A DNA stretch of 64,000 bases, taken from positions 186,001 to 250,000 of the forward strand of contig NZ_VTGX01000003.1 in assembly GCF_009729095.1 (NCBI RefSeq), given 5' to 3'. This document shows positions 9,027 to 16,703 of the stretch, in pieces (the stretch's first letter is position 1; the number at the start of each line of letters is the position of its first letter). The stretch is from Mycolicibacterium sp. CBMA 247. GTDB lineage: Bacteria > Actinomycetota > Actinomycetes > Mycobacteriales > Mycobacteriaceae. The position numbers were made by a program, and so were the translations under genes. The notes under the pieces are model-generated. The model made no database searches. It saw only the letters and a list, made by a program, of their open reading frames with translations, and had not been told where the DNA came from.

Positions 9027-9812
9027 CCGCTCGGCGTTGACACAGACCACCGAAACTCCGGCCGACTGCAGGGCCTCGACCGCCGGATGCGCCGGCGGCC
9101 CGTCGGTGACCAAAATCGAGATGGCCGATACCGGTGCGACATTGATCAACTGCACCCGGCCGAGCTTGGTGGCGTCGGCGGCCACGATCACCCGGTCAGC
9201 CGCGCGCATGGCGGCCTGCTTCACATTGCCTTCCTCGCGGTGGTATTCCGACGCGCCACGTTTCCCGTCCACCCCGGCGATGCCCATGACATAGGTGTCG
9301 CAGTTGTAGCGCAGGTAAAAGTCCTCGGCCTCGGCGCCGATCAGGCTCAGCTCGCCGGGGCGGACCTTCCCTCCGGTGAGCAGGATGGTGGTATCGGGTT
9401 CATCGGCGAGTTCGATGGCCACCAACACACTTGGTGTGATCACGGTGAGGCCCAGATTGCGGCCCTTGATGGCCCGGGCCACCGCCAGCACCGTGCTGCC
9501 ACTGTCCAGGATCACGGTTTCGCGCGGGATCAGCAGATCGGCCACCGCGCGGGCGATATGCAGTTTCTCGTCGGCGGCATCGGCGGTCCGCGCCGCAAAG
9601 GACGGTTCTGTCGACTTGCCGCCGAACGCGATTGCGCCGCCCAGTACCCGGCGCGCGATGCCTTGGTCCTCCAGCCGCTCGATATCGCGACGGATGGTCA
9701 TGGCGGAGACTTCGAATTCGTCGGCCAGGGTGGTGAAATCCACCTCGCGGTCGGTGTGGATCCGCGCGGCGATCGCAGCGCGCCGCGCGTGGGCGTTCAT
9801 GCCGGGTGCCAT
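9009..9812 (-). CDS. DeoR-family transcriptional repressor
   Basis: This 267-residue regulator has an N-terminal winged helix-turn-helix (residues ~10-65, DFTTLADEFEVSAMTIRRDIERLEDQG) and a C-terminal sugar-phosphate sensing domain (VILDSGSTVLAVARAI, then LLTGGKVRPGELSLIG and the late VIVAADATKLGR segment). DeoR proteins repress sugar operons and are released by a phosphorylated intermediate. Two starts are possible, ATG 9812 or ATG 9800 (MNAHARR). It probably controls the divergent operons at 7.3-7.5 kb and itself, because similar palindromes lie in both promoters. It is convergent with, and overlaps, the phosphatase gene. Confidence 0.92.
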   Translation of the reverse strand: MAPGMNAHARRAAIAARIHTDREVDFTTLADEFEVSAMTIRRDIERLEDQGIARRVLGGAIAFGGKSTEPSFAARTADAADEKLHIARAVADLLIPRETVILDSGSTVLAVARAIKGRNLGLTVITPSVLVAIELADEPDTTILLTGGKVRPGELSLIGAEAEDFYLRYNCDTYVMGIAGVDGKRGASEYHREEGNVKQAAMRAADRVIVAADATKLGRVQLINVAPVSAISILVTDGPPAHPAVEALQSAGVSVVCVNAERSTPAR

Positions 9813-9832
9813 GGTCCCAGCGTAGGGGACCG

Positions 9833-9849
9833 TTGTGAATTAATCACAG
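9833..9849. promoter_or_regulatory. Candidate DeoR autoregulatory operator
   Basis: TTGTGAATTAATCACAG contains TGTGA and TCACA arms (9834-9838 and 9844-9848) around a five-base centre. It lies 21 bases upstream of the deoR ATG 9812. It matches 13 of 17 bases of 7415-7431 in the divergent sugar promoter. A further ATCACAG half site follows at 9851. Confidence 0.55.
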
Positions 9850-9899
9850 CAATCACAGGTAGTGGCGCGTCGGCGGGATTGGCTGTGCTACCCGAACAA

Positions 9900-10871
9900 T
9901 CAGTGCTCGGCGTCGGCCGGGCCGTCACCGGCGGGCCGAACCCGCTCACGCATCGAGGCCCACAGCGCCGCGGTGGCCGCGGTGCAACTTGCCGCGCCGG
10001 CGACGTGCACGGCGACCAGCACCGCGGGGACCCCGGTGTAGAACTGCACGATCCCGACCAGCCCCTGCGCACACACCAGCACCACCAGAACACCGAGCCG
10101 GACCATGATCGGGCGGGCGGCCCGCACCGCGGTGAGCCCGAATCCCAGCGCGATGATCAGCGACAGGTACGCGACCAGCAGCGACGAATGCATGTGGACC
10201 AGCGTGGTGATCTCGACCTGCAAGCGCGGGACCACGCGATCCAGGCTCTTGTCCCCGGCATGCGGCCCGGCGCCGGTCACCAGCGTGCCGGTCACCAGGA
10301 CTGCGGCCAGGATGACCGCACTCAGGACGGTCAACTGCCGCAATGGTTTCGGGACGGCCGCGGTGGGTGCGCCGGTGTCGGGTTGGCCGATCTTGACGAA
10401 GAGAAGAACTGCGAGCCACACCATCGCCATGGACGCGACCAGGTGGATGGCCACCGTCCACCACAGCAGGCCGGTCCGTACCGTGATGCCACCGATGATG
10501 GCCTGGACCACGGTGGAGGCGGGCATCAACCAGGCATAGATGAGTACTTCGCGGCGTCGGCGGGCCCGGGTGACGGCCAGGACAGCCGCGATGGCGGTCA
10601 GTACCACCAGGAAGGTGATCATCCGGTTGCCGAACTCCACCGCCTGGTGCACGACGGCGACTTCGGCGTGCGGGACGGGGGTGAAGCTGCCGGGGAAACA
10701 CTGCGGCCAGGTGGGGCAGCCCAGACCGGACGCGGTGACCCGGACGATCGCTCCGGTGACCGAGATACCGCCCTGAGTGAGGATCACCAGGAACGCGACC
10801 AGGCGCTGGACCCTCAGGCTCGGCATGGGCAGCAGGTCGACCAGTCGCTGGAAAGCTGTTCCGCCGGGCAC
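9900..10871 (-). CDS. ctaA: Heme A synthase (COX15/CtaA family)
   Basis: This 323-residue polytopic membrane enzyme converts heme O to heme A for the aa3-type cytochrome c oxidase. Eight hydrophobic helices can be traced. Conserved histidines lie in HQAVEFGNRMITF, HLVASMAMVW, HMHSSLLVAY and HVAGAASC, and an extracytoplasmic loop carries GLGCPTWPQCFPG with the paired cysteines seen in this family. The product corresponds to Rv1456c in M. tuberculosis, in the same place beside the Rv1457c-1458c transporter pair. It is transcribed on the minus strand behind mptB and the ABC genes, with 52 bases to the permease stop. Confidence 0.88.
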   Translation of the reverse strand: MPGGTAFQRLVDLLPMPSLRVQRLVAFLVILTQGGISVTGAIVRVTASGLGCPTWPQCFPGSFTPVPHAEVAVVHQAVEFGNRMITFLVVLTAIAAVLAVTRARRRREVLIYAWLMPASTVVQAIIGGITVRTGLLWWTVAIHLVASMAMVWLAVLLFVKIGQPDTGAPTAAVPKPLRQLTVLSAVILAAVLVTGTLVTGAGPHAGDKSLDRVVPRLQVEITTLVHMHSSLLVAYLSLIIALGFGLTAVRAARPIMVRLGVLVVLVCAQGLVGIVQFYTGVPAVLVAVHVAGAASCTAATAALWASMRERVRPAGDGPADAEH

Positions 10872-10923
10872 GGCCTGATCGTAGTTGATCAGGAACTACA
10901 GCCCGTAGTAGGGCCTGTGTGAA

Positions 10924-11706
10924 TCAGGTGAACCGGAACCAGCGCAAGGCGCAGACCGCGGCCACCGCACCCCAAATCGCCAGGACCGCCAGTCCGAACC
11001 AGTCCACCGACAGCGTCATCGCCTGGGTCAGTGATTCGGTCAGTGCCCCCGACGGGGTCACGCGTGCGGCCCAGCGCAGGGCCGACGGCACCGGGCCGCC
11101 TTCCAGGGTCAGTGCGCCGAGGCCGGCGAACACGAACCACAGCAGGTTCGCCAACGCCAGTACGATCTCGGCCTTGAGGGTGCCGCCGAGCAGCAGCCCC
11201 AACGCGGCAAACGCGGCTGTACCCAGCGCTATGACCACCGCGCCCAGGGCCAGCCCTACCGGCGAAGGACGCCAGCCCAGCGCAAAACCTATGGCGCCCA
11301 GCAGGATTGCCTGTAGAAAGACCACGGTCACCACCGCCAGCGACTTGCCGGCGATGATTCCCCACACCGGAAGCGCAGTGGCGCCGAGCCGTTTCAGGGC
11401 GCCGTAACGGCGGTCGAAGGCCACCGCGATCGCCTGCCCGGTGAACGCCGTGGAGATCAGGGCCAGCGCCATGATGGCCGGGGTGAAGATGGCGGCGCGG
11501 TGATCACCGAACGAGCCCAGCGGCAGTAGCGTCATCCCGACCAACAGTGTGATCGGGATGAACATGGTCAGTAGCAGCTGTTCGCCGTTGCGCAGCAGCA
11601 GCTTCAATTCCAGCCCGTACTGGGCGGCCAGCATGGCCGGCACCTTGGCCGGGCGGGGGTCCGGGGAGAAGGTGCCCGGTGCGAACCGATTCGGAACGCT
11701 CGTCAT
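10924..11706 (-). CDS. ABC-2 type transporter permease (Rv1457c-like)
   Basis: This 260-residue integral membrane protein starts at ATG 11706 (MTSVPNRFAPG), overlapping the ATPase stop by four bases (11703-11706). The longer open frame to 11805 runs through the ATPase coding region and is unlikely to be used. Six hydrophobic segments begin near LLLTMFIPITLLVGMTLLPLG, the usual layout of ABC-2 export permeases. It works with the ATPase encoded just upstream. Such pairs export drugs, lipids or polysaccharides. The cargo is unknown, but the steady position between ctaA and mptB in mycobacteria suggests an envelope or heme-related role. Confidence 0.87.
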   Translation of the reverse strand: MTSVPNRFAPGTFSPDPRPAKVPAMLAAQYGLELKLLLRNGEQLLLTMFIPITLLVGMTLLPLGSFGDHRAAIFTPAIMALALISTAFTGQAIAVAFDRRYGALKRLGATALPVWGIIAGKSLAVVTVVFLQAILLGAIGFALGWRPSPVGLALGAVVIALGTAAFAALGLLLGGTLKAEIVLALANLLWFVFAGLGALTLEGGPVPSALRWAARVTPSGALTESLTQAMTLSVDWFGLAVLAIWGAVAAVCALRWFRFT

Positions 11707-12659
11707 GACCGCAGCTCCCGTCCTGTCAGGTCGAGGAATACATCTTCGAGGCTGCGCTGCTCCACCCGCATATCGGTGGCCAGCACGTTGAGTCGGGCGC
11801 ACCATGCCGTCACGGTGGCCAGCACCTGCGGATCGATGTGCCCCTCGATCAGGTACTCACCGGGAGCAGTCTCGGTGGCCTTGTAGTTCTCCGGCAGGGC
11901 GGCGGTCAGCAGGGACAGGTCCAGCTTGCGCGGCGCACTGAATCGCAGCTGGTTCTCGGCACCGCTGTGGGTCAGCTCGGCCGGTGTGCCGGTGGCCACC
12001 GCCACACCGTGGTCGATGATCACGATCCGGTCGGCGAGTTCTTCCGCCTCGGTGAGGTGATGGGTGGTCAGCACGACTGTGACACCGTCACGACGCAGAG
12101 CATCGATCAACTCCCACACCACAATTCGGGCGTGGGCGTCCATGCCGGCGGTGGGCTCGTCGAGGAAGATCAACTCGGGCCGGCCGACCACGGCGCAGGC
12201 CAGTGCCAGCCGTTGTTGCTGACCGCCCGACAGCCGCCGGTAGGTGGTGCGCGCCGATTCGGTCAGGCCGAGGGTGTCCATCAACCAGGCCGGATCGAGG
12301 GGATCGGCGGCGTAGGAGGCCACCAGCTTGAGCATCTCACCGGCCTTGGCTGCTGGATATCCGCCGCCACCCTGCAGCATCACGCCGATCCGCTCACGCA
12401 CCTGCGCGTTGTCCGCAACGGGATCCAGACCGAGGATCTCGACATGGCCGTCGTCAGGGCGGATGAATCCCTCACACATTTCGACGGTCGTGGTCTTGCC
12501 TGCGCCGTTCGGGCCGAGCAGGGCCAGCACCTCGGCGCGCTGCACCTCGAGGTCGAGGTTGGCGACCGCTGTCGTCGATCCGTAGCGCTTGCTGACGCCG
12601 CGGAGCAGCACGGGTGTGTCCGACGAGGAGGAGCCGGGACGGTCAGAACGCGAGGTCAC
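11703..12659 (-). CDS. ABC transporter ATP-binding protein (Rv1458c-like)
   Basis: This 318-residue ATPase of the CcmA/DRA type has Walker A GPNGAGKTTT near residue 45, the Q-loop region MLQGGGGYP, signature LSGGQQQRLALA near 143, Walker B LIFLDEPTAGMD and the switch histidine in LTTHHLTEAEELA. A C-terminal extension follows the nucleotide-binding domain, as is usual for ABC-2 exporters. Its start overlaps the mptB stop (12656-12659) and its stop overlaps the permease start, so mptB, the ATPase and the permease are translationally coupled. Confidence 0.9.
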   Translation of the reverse strand: MTSRSDRPGSSSSDTPVLLRGVSKRYGSTTAVANLDLEVQRAEVLALLGPNGAGKTTTVEMCEGFIRPDDGHVEILGLDPVADNAQVRERIGVMLQGGGGYPAAKAGEMLKLVASYAADPLDPAWLMDTLGLTESARTTYRRLSGGQQQRLALACAVVGRPELIFLDEPTAGMDAHARIVVWELIDALRRDGVTVVLTTHHLTEAEELADRIVIIDHGVAVATGTPAELTHSGAENQLRFSAPRKLDLSLLTAALPENYKATETAPGEYLIEGHIDPQVLATVTAWCARLNVLATDMRVEQRSLEDVFLDLTGRELRS

Positions 12660-14332
12660 GGGGATTCAGCGTAGGCGTCTGGGGACTGTGTGCGTGTCGG
12701 CGGTGGGCTTGTGACTCTCTGGCGTGACGCGCGCCACGGCAGCCGGCGGTAGGTCAGCGCGATCAGGATCAGCACGGTCACCGCGCTGGCCAGGGTCGCC
12801 ATCACGATCTGGAACAAGGTGAACCGGTCGCCGTTGGCCGTCGGGCCGAAGATGCCGACGACGAGCGTGATGGCGATCGTGGCCCCGCGGAACCCGGGCC
12901 GGGTTGCCCACGCTGCCAACGGGATCACCGCCCACAGCAGGTACCACGGTTGCACCACCGGGAACAGCAGAATGGTGCCGCCCAGGGCGACGCCCAGGCC
13001 GCCCACGGGATGCAGTCGGCCGCGCATCACGGCCAGCAGCAGCCAGCTGACCAGGATCGCGATCATGAAGACGCCGATGGCGCGGGTCAGGGCGAGCACT
13101 GCGGTGGTGTGGTCACCGAGACCCAGCAGGATCCCGACCTGACCTGTGCCCAGGGCCAGCAGTGTCGGTGGTGACATCCAACTGCGGACCACGTTCGCCG
13201 TGCCGAGGGTGGACAGCCAGCCGAAGCCCAGCCCGCTGGCCCAGCCGATCACGGCCATCGCCGCGAGCGAGATCGCTCCGAGCGGGACGCTCGCGACGAA
13301 AAACGCTTTGATGGTGCCGCCCAGTCGCCACGCCAGGGCCATCGCGACGAATCCGAGTGCCAGCAGCGACGGCAGTTTTACCTGGGACGACAACGTGATG
13401 AGCACTGTGCCGATGACCAGCATCGCCGCCGGATACCAGTGTTGCCAGTCCTCGCGGGAGTGTGGTCGGGTCAGTGGCCGGGGGATGAGCGGCGCCGTGG
13501 CATCGATACCGCGCAACGCGAATTCCGTGCCGGCCAGCATCAGCCCGAGCATCAGTGCTTCGTTGTGGATTCCGGCCACCAGGTGCATGAAAAGCAGTGG
13601 GTTACATGCGCCCAGCCACAGTGCGCTGACCTCGGCGACTCCGCAGCGTCGGGCCAGTCGCGGCGTCGCCCACACGATGAGGCCGACGCCGAGAAGCACC
13701 ACGACGCGGTGGCACAGCACTGCGGCGACGATGTTCTCGCCGGTCAGCGCCGAGATGCTCTCGCCGATCCACAGGAACAGCGGTCCATACGGGGCTGGGG
13801 TCTCGCGCCACAGGCTGGGCACCGACAACGTGAACACGTGGTCAAGGCCGAGACCGGTGGCTGGGCCGACCTGGTAGGGGTTGAGACCGATGTACCCGAT
13901 CTCGCTCTGGGCCAGGTAGGAGTAGACGTCCTTGCTGTACATCGGCGGCGCGACCAGCAGCGGGATGGCCCACAGCAGAAGCGTGCGGTCCAACTGGCTG
14001 CGCGACATCCGGCGCGGGCCGAGGGCGAAGCGTCCCAGCATCAGCCAGGCCAGTGCCATCATCACCGCGCCGGTGGTGGTCATGGTCAGCGATACGGTCT
14101 GGATGCGGGAGGGCAGGTTGAGCAGCCGCACCCCGAATGTCGGGTCCTGCACGACGGGGCGAGCGCCCGCTCCGAGGGCGCCGATCGCCATCAATACGGT
14201 TCCGGTGGCCCCGAACAGCCGGGTACGGCGTTGCGCGACGACCTCGGCGGCATTGAGTGGGGTACCGACCGTCCGTTCATCGCCGTGCAACCGGGCGATC
14301 GATGAGCTGAAGGACGACAGGCGGCGTGCCAT
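12656..14332 (-). CDS. mptB: Polyprenol-phosphomannose alpha-1,6-mannosyltransferase, MptB-like
   Basis: This 558-residue GT-C-fold membrane mannosyltransferase corresponds in position and size to Rv1459c (MptB), which starts the alpha-1,6-mannan core of lipomannan and lipoarabinomannan using polyprenyl-phosphate-mannose. A dozen or so hydrophobic helices can be traced from VLMAIGALGAGA onward. The first long external loop contains YSKDVYSYLAQSEIGYIGLNPY, whose acidic residue is the likely catalytic one in GT-C enzymes. The C-terminus is cytoplasmic and basic. It is divergent from sufR with 110 bases between starts and is the first gene of the mptB-ABC operon. Confidence 0.87.
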   Translation of the reverse strand: MARRLSSFSSSIARLHGDERTVGTPLNAAEVVAQRRTRLFGATGTVLMAIGALGAGARPVVQDPTFGVRLLNLPSRIQTVSLTMTTTGAVMMALAWLMLGRFALGPRRMSRSQLDRTLLLWAIPLLVAPPMYSKDVYSYLAQSEIGYIGLNPYQVGPATGLGLDHVFTLSVPSLWRETPAPYGPLFLWIGESISALTGENIVAAVLCHRVVVLLGVGLIVWATPRLARRCGVAEVSALWLGACNPLLFMHLVAGIHNEALMLGLMLAGTEFALRGIDATAPLIPRPLTRPHSREDWQHWYPAAMLVIGTVLITLSSQVKLPSLLALGFVAMALAWRLGGTIKAFFVASVPLGAISLAAMAVIGWASGLGFGWLSTLGTANVVRSWMSPPTLLALGTGQVGILLGLGDHTTAVLALTRAIGVFMIAILVSWLLLAVMRGRLHPVGGLGVALGGTILLFPVVQPWYLLWAVIPLAAWATRPGFRGATIAITLVVGIFGPTANGDRFTLFQIVMATLASAVTVLILIALTYRRLPWRASRQRVTSPPPTRTQSPDAYAESP

Positions 14333-14429
14333 CAGGGCAGCGTAACCGTCGGCCGGGGCAGCCTCCGCCAGACAAGCGTGGCCCAGGTCACGTAAGGGTC
14401 CCCTTGCTAGAACCCGGAGGGGAATTCCG

Positions 14430-14446
14430 TCACAATGGTGTTGTGA
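14430..14446. promoter_or_regulatory. Candidate SufR operator overlapping the sufR start
   Basis: TCACAA-TGGTG-TTGTGA is a perfect six-base inverted repeat with a five-base spacer. It covers the GTG at 14443 that can start sufR and lies six bases before the alternative ATG 14449. SufR proteins of other bacteria repress their own suf operon through an inverted repeat in this place, so autoregulation is likely. Confidence 0.6.
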
Positions 14447-15276
14447 AAATGCGTCGGGAGACCGTGGGCTCGGCTTCGAGCCCGGTTTCGGCCAGTGTGC
14501 CGAAGCCGGTCAACGACGTCGTGCCGCTGTCCGACGGGCACACTCGCCGCGCGATCATCCACCTGTTGCTCGAGGGCCCTATCACGGCCGGCCAGATCGG
14601 CGAGAGGCTCGGCATTTCGGCTGCCGGCGTGCGGCGTCACCTCGACGCCCTGATCGAGGCCGGTGACGCACAGGCCAGTGCGGCCGCCGCGTGGCAGCAC
14701 AACGGCCGGGGCCGTCCGGCCAAGCGCTACCGGTTGACCGCCGCGGGGCGGGCCAAGCTCGGCCATACCTACGATGACCTCGCGGTCGCCGCGATTCGGC
14801 AGTTGCGCGAGATCGGCGGCAAGGATGCGGTGCGGACCTTCGCGCGACGCCGGATCGACACCATCCTGGCCGGTGTCACCGAGGGAGCCGGCGGGGTGAC
14901 CGAAACCGCCGACCGCGTCGCGGATGCGCTGACCAGGGCCGGCTACGCCACCACCACGACACCGGTGGACGGGCCGATTCACGGGGTGCAGATCTGCCAG
15001 CACCACTGTCCCGTTTCGCACGTCGCCGAGGAGTTCCCGGAGCTGTGCGAGACGGAGATTGAGGCGTTCGCCGAGATTCTGGGTACGCACGTGCAGCGCC
15101 TGGCCACCATCGTCAACGGTGATTGCGCCTGCACCACCCACGTACCGCTCGATGCGGACAGCATCGAACACAAAGTAAGCGCAGAGAGCGCAACCAAGGT
15201 TCGGAGCACAGCCCGCGCCCGGACGACCGCAGAGATCAACCAGAAGACAGCGATCAAACAAGGAGCGGCGACATGA
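14443..15276 (+). CDS. sufR: Fe-S-sensing transcriptional repressor SufR
   Basis: This protein of about 277 residues has an N-terminal winged helix-turn-helix (HTRRAIIHLLLEGPITAGQIGERLGISAAGVRRHLDAL in pieces) and a C-terminal cluster-binding region with Cys185, Cys189 and Cys202 (CQHHC, then ELCETE), followed by Cys228 and Cys230 in DCACTTH. SufR binds a [4Fe-4S] cluster and represses the suf operon when clusters are plentiful. It corresponds to Rv1460. The start is GTG 14443 or ATG 14449 (MRRETVG); the longer open frame from 14326 has no ribosome site and runs through the candidate operator. The stop overlaps the sufB ATG (ATGA at 15273-15276). Confidence 0.92.
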   Translation: MKMRRETVGSASSPVSASVPKPVNDVVPLSDGHTRRAIIHLLLEGPITAGQIGERLGISAAGVRRHLDALIEAGDAQASAAAAWQHNGRGRPAKRYRLTAAGRAKLGHTYDDLAVAAIRQLREIGGKDAVRTFARRRIDTILAGVTEGAGGVTETADRVADALTRAGYATTTTPVDGPIHGVQICQHHCPVSHVAEEFPELCETEIEAFAEILGTHVQRLATIVNGDCACTTHVPLDADSIEHKVSAESATKVRSTARARTTAEINQKTAIKQGAAT

Positions 15277-16703
15277 CCATCACGCCCGAAACGCCATTGA
15301 CCCAGGAAGAGACCATCGCGTCGCTGGGTACCTACGGCTACGGCTGGTCGGACTCCGACGTCGCTGGCGCCAGTGCGCAACGCGGCCTGTCCGAAGCCGT
15401 CGTGCGTGACATCTCGGCCAAGAAGAACGAGCCGGAGTGGATGCTGGAGACCCGCCTGCGGGCGCTGCGCACCTTCGACAAGAAGCCGATGCCGAACTGG
15501 GGCAGCAATCTCGATGGCATCGACTTCGACAACATCAAGTACTTCGTGCGCTCCACCGAGAAGCAGGCGGCTTCCTGGGAGGAGCTGCCCGAGGACATCC
15601 GCAACACCTATGACCGCCTCGGCATTCCGGAAGCCGAGAAGCAGCGTCTGGTGGCCGGTGTCGCGGCCCAGTACGAGTCCGAGGTGGTGTACCACCAGAT
15701 CCGGGAAGACCTTGAGGCACAAGGGGTTATCTTCCTGGACACCGACTCGGGCCTGCGCGAGCATCCGGAGGTCTTCAAGCAGTACTTCGGCACGGTGATC
15801 CCGGCCGGGGACAACAAGTTCTCCGCGCTGAACACCGCGGTGTGGTCGGGCGGTTCGTTCATCTACGTGCCGCCGGGCGTGCACGTCGACATCCCGCTGC
15901 AGGCCTACTTCCGCATCAACACCGAGAACATGGGCCAGTTCGAGCGGACCCTGATCATCGCCGACGAGGGCTCCTACGTGCACTACGTCGAGGGCTGCAC
16001 CGCACCGATCTACAAGTCTGATTCGCTGCACTCCGCAGTCGTGGAGATCGTCATCAAGCCCGGTGCCCGGGTGCGGTACACCACGATCCAGAACTGGTCG
16101 AACAACGTCTACAACCTGGTCACCAAGCGGGCCCGGGCCGAGGCCGGCGCCACCATGGAGTGGATCGACGGCAACATCGGTTCGAAGGTCACAATGAAGT
16201 ACCCGGCGGTCTGGATGACCGGTGAGCACGCCAAGGGCGAGGTGCTCTCGGTGGCGTTCGCCGGTGAGGGCCAGCATCAGGACACCGGCGCCAAGATGCT
16301 GCATCTGGCACCGCACACGTCGTCGAACATCGTGTCCAAGTCGGTGGCGCGCGGCGGTGGCCGGGCGTCCTACCGCGGCCTGGTCCAGGTGAACAAGGGC
16401 GCGTACGGCAGCAAGTCGAGTGTGAAATGCGATGCGCTGCTGGTCGATACGATCAGCCGTTCGGACACCTACCCGTACGTGGACATCCGCGAGGACGACG
16501 TCACGATGGGGCATGAGGCCACGGTGTCCAAGGTCAGCGAAGATCAGCTGTTTTACCTGATGAGCCGCGGCATGACGGAGGACGAGGCAATGGCGATGGT
16601 GGTGCGTGGGTTCGTCGAGCCCATCGCCAAGGAACTGCCCATGGAGTACGCGCTTGAGCTGAACCGGCTCATCGAGCTGCAGATGGAAGGCGCGGTCGGT
16701 TAA
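15273..16703 (+). CDS. sufB: Fe-S scaffold protein SufB (no intein)
   Basis: This 476-residue protein starts at ATG 15273 (MTITPETPL) after AAGGAGCGG. SufB is the scaffold of the SufBC2D complex on which nascent clusters are built. The C-terminal beta-helix keeps the cysteine in SSVKCDALLV and the glutamate of HEATVSKV that receive sulfur or bind the cluster in other bacteria. M. tuberculosis SufB (Rv1461) is interrupted by an intein; here the frame is continuous at ordinary SufB length, so no splicing element is present. It is translationally coupled to sufR and sufD, whose GTG immediately follows the TAA. Confidence 0.95.
   Translation: MTITPETPLTQEETIASLGTYGYGWSDSDVAGASAQRGLSEAVVRDISAKKNEPEWMLETRLRALRTFDKKPMPNWGSNLDGIDFDNIKYFVRSTEKQAASWEELPEDIRNTYDRLGIPEAEKQRLVAGVAAQYESEVVYHQIREDLEAQGVIFLDTDSGLREHPEVFKQYFGTVIPAGDNKFSALNTAVWSGGSFIYVPPGVHVDIPLQAYFRINTENMGQFERTLIIADEGSYVHYVEGCTAPIYKSDSLHSAVVEIVIKPGARVRYTTIQNWSNNVYNLVTKRARAEAGATMEWIDGNIGSKVTMKYPAVWMTGEHAKGEVLSVAFAGEGQHQDTGAKMLHLAPHTSSNIVSKSVARGGGRASYRGLVQVNKGAYGSKSSVKCDALLVDTISRSDTYPYVDIREDDVTMGHEATVSKVSEDQLFYLMSRGMTEDEAMAMVVRGFVEPIAKELPMEYALELNRLIELQMEGAVG

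Noticed and set aside
9087..10922. 611-codon open frame on the plus strand
   Set aside because: It runs antisense through deoR and ctaA. Its translation is Gly/His/Asp/Arg-rich, as expected of a high-GC shadow frame, with no motif.
14979..16514. 511-codon open frame on the minus strand over sufB
   Set aside because: It is antisense to the clearly conserved SufB, with shadow-like composition and no start signal.
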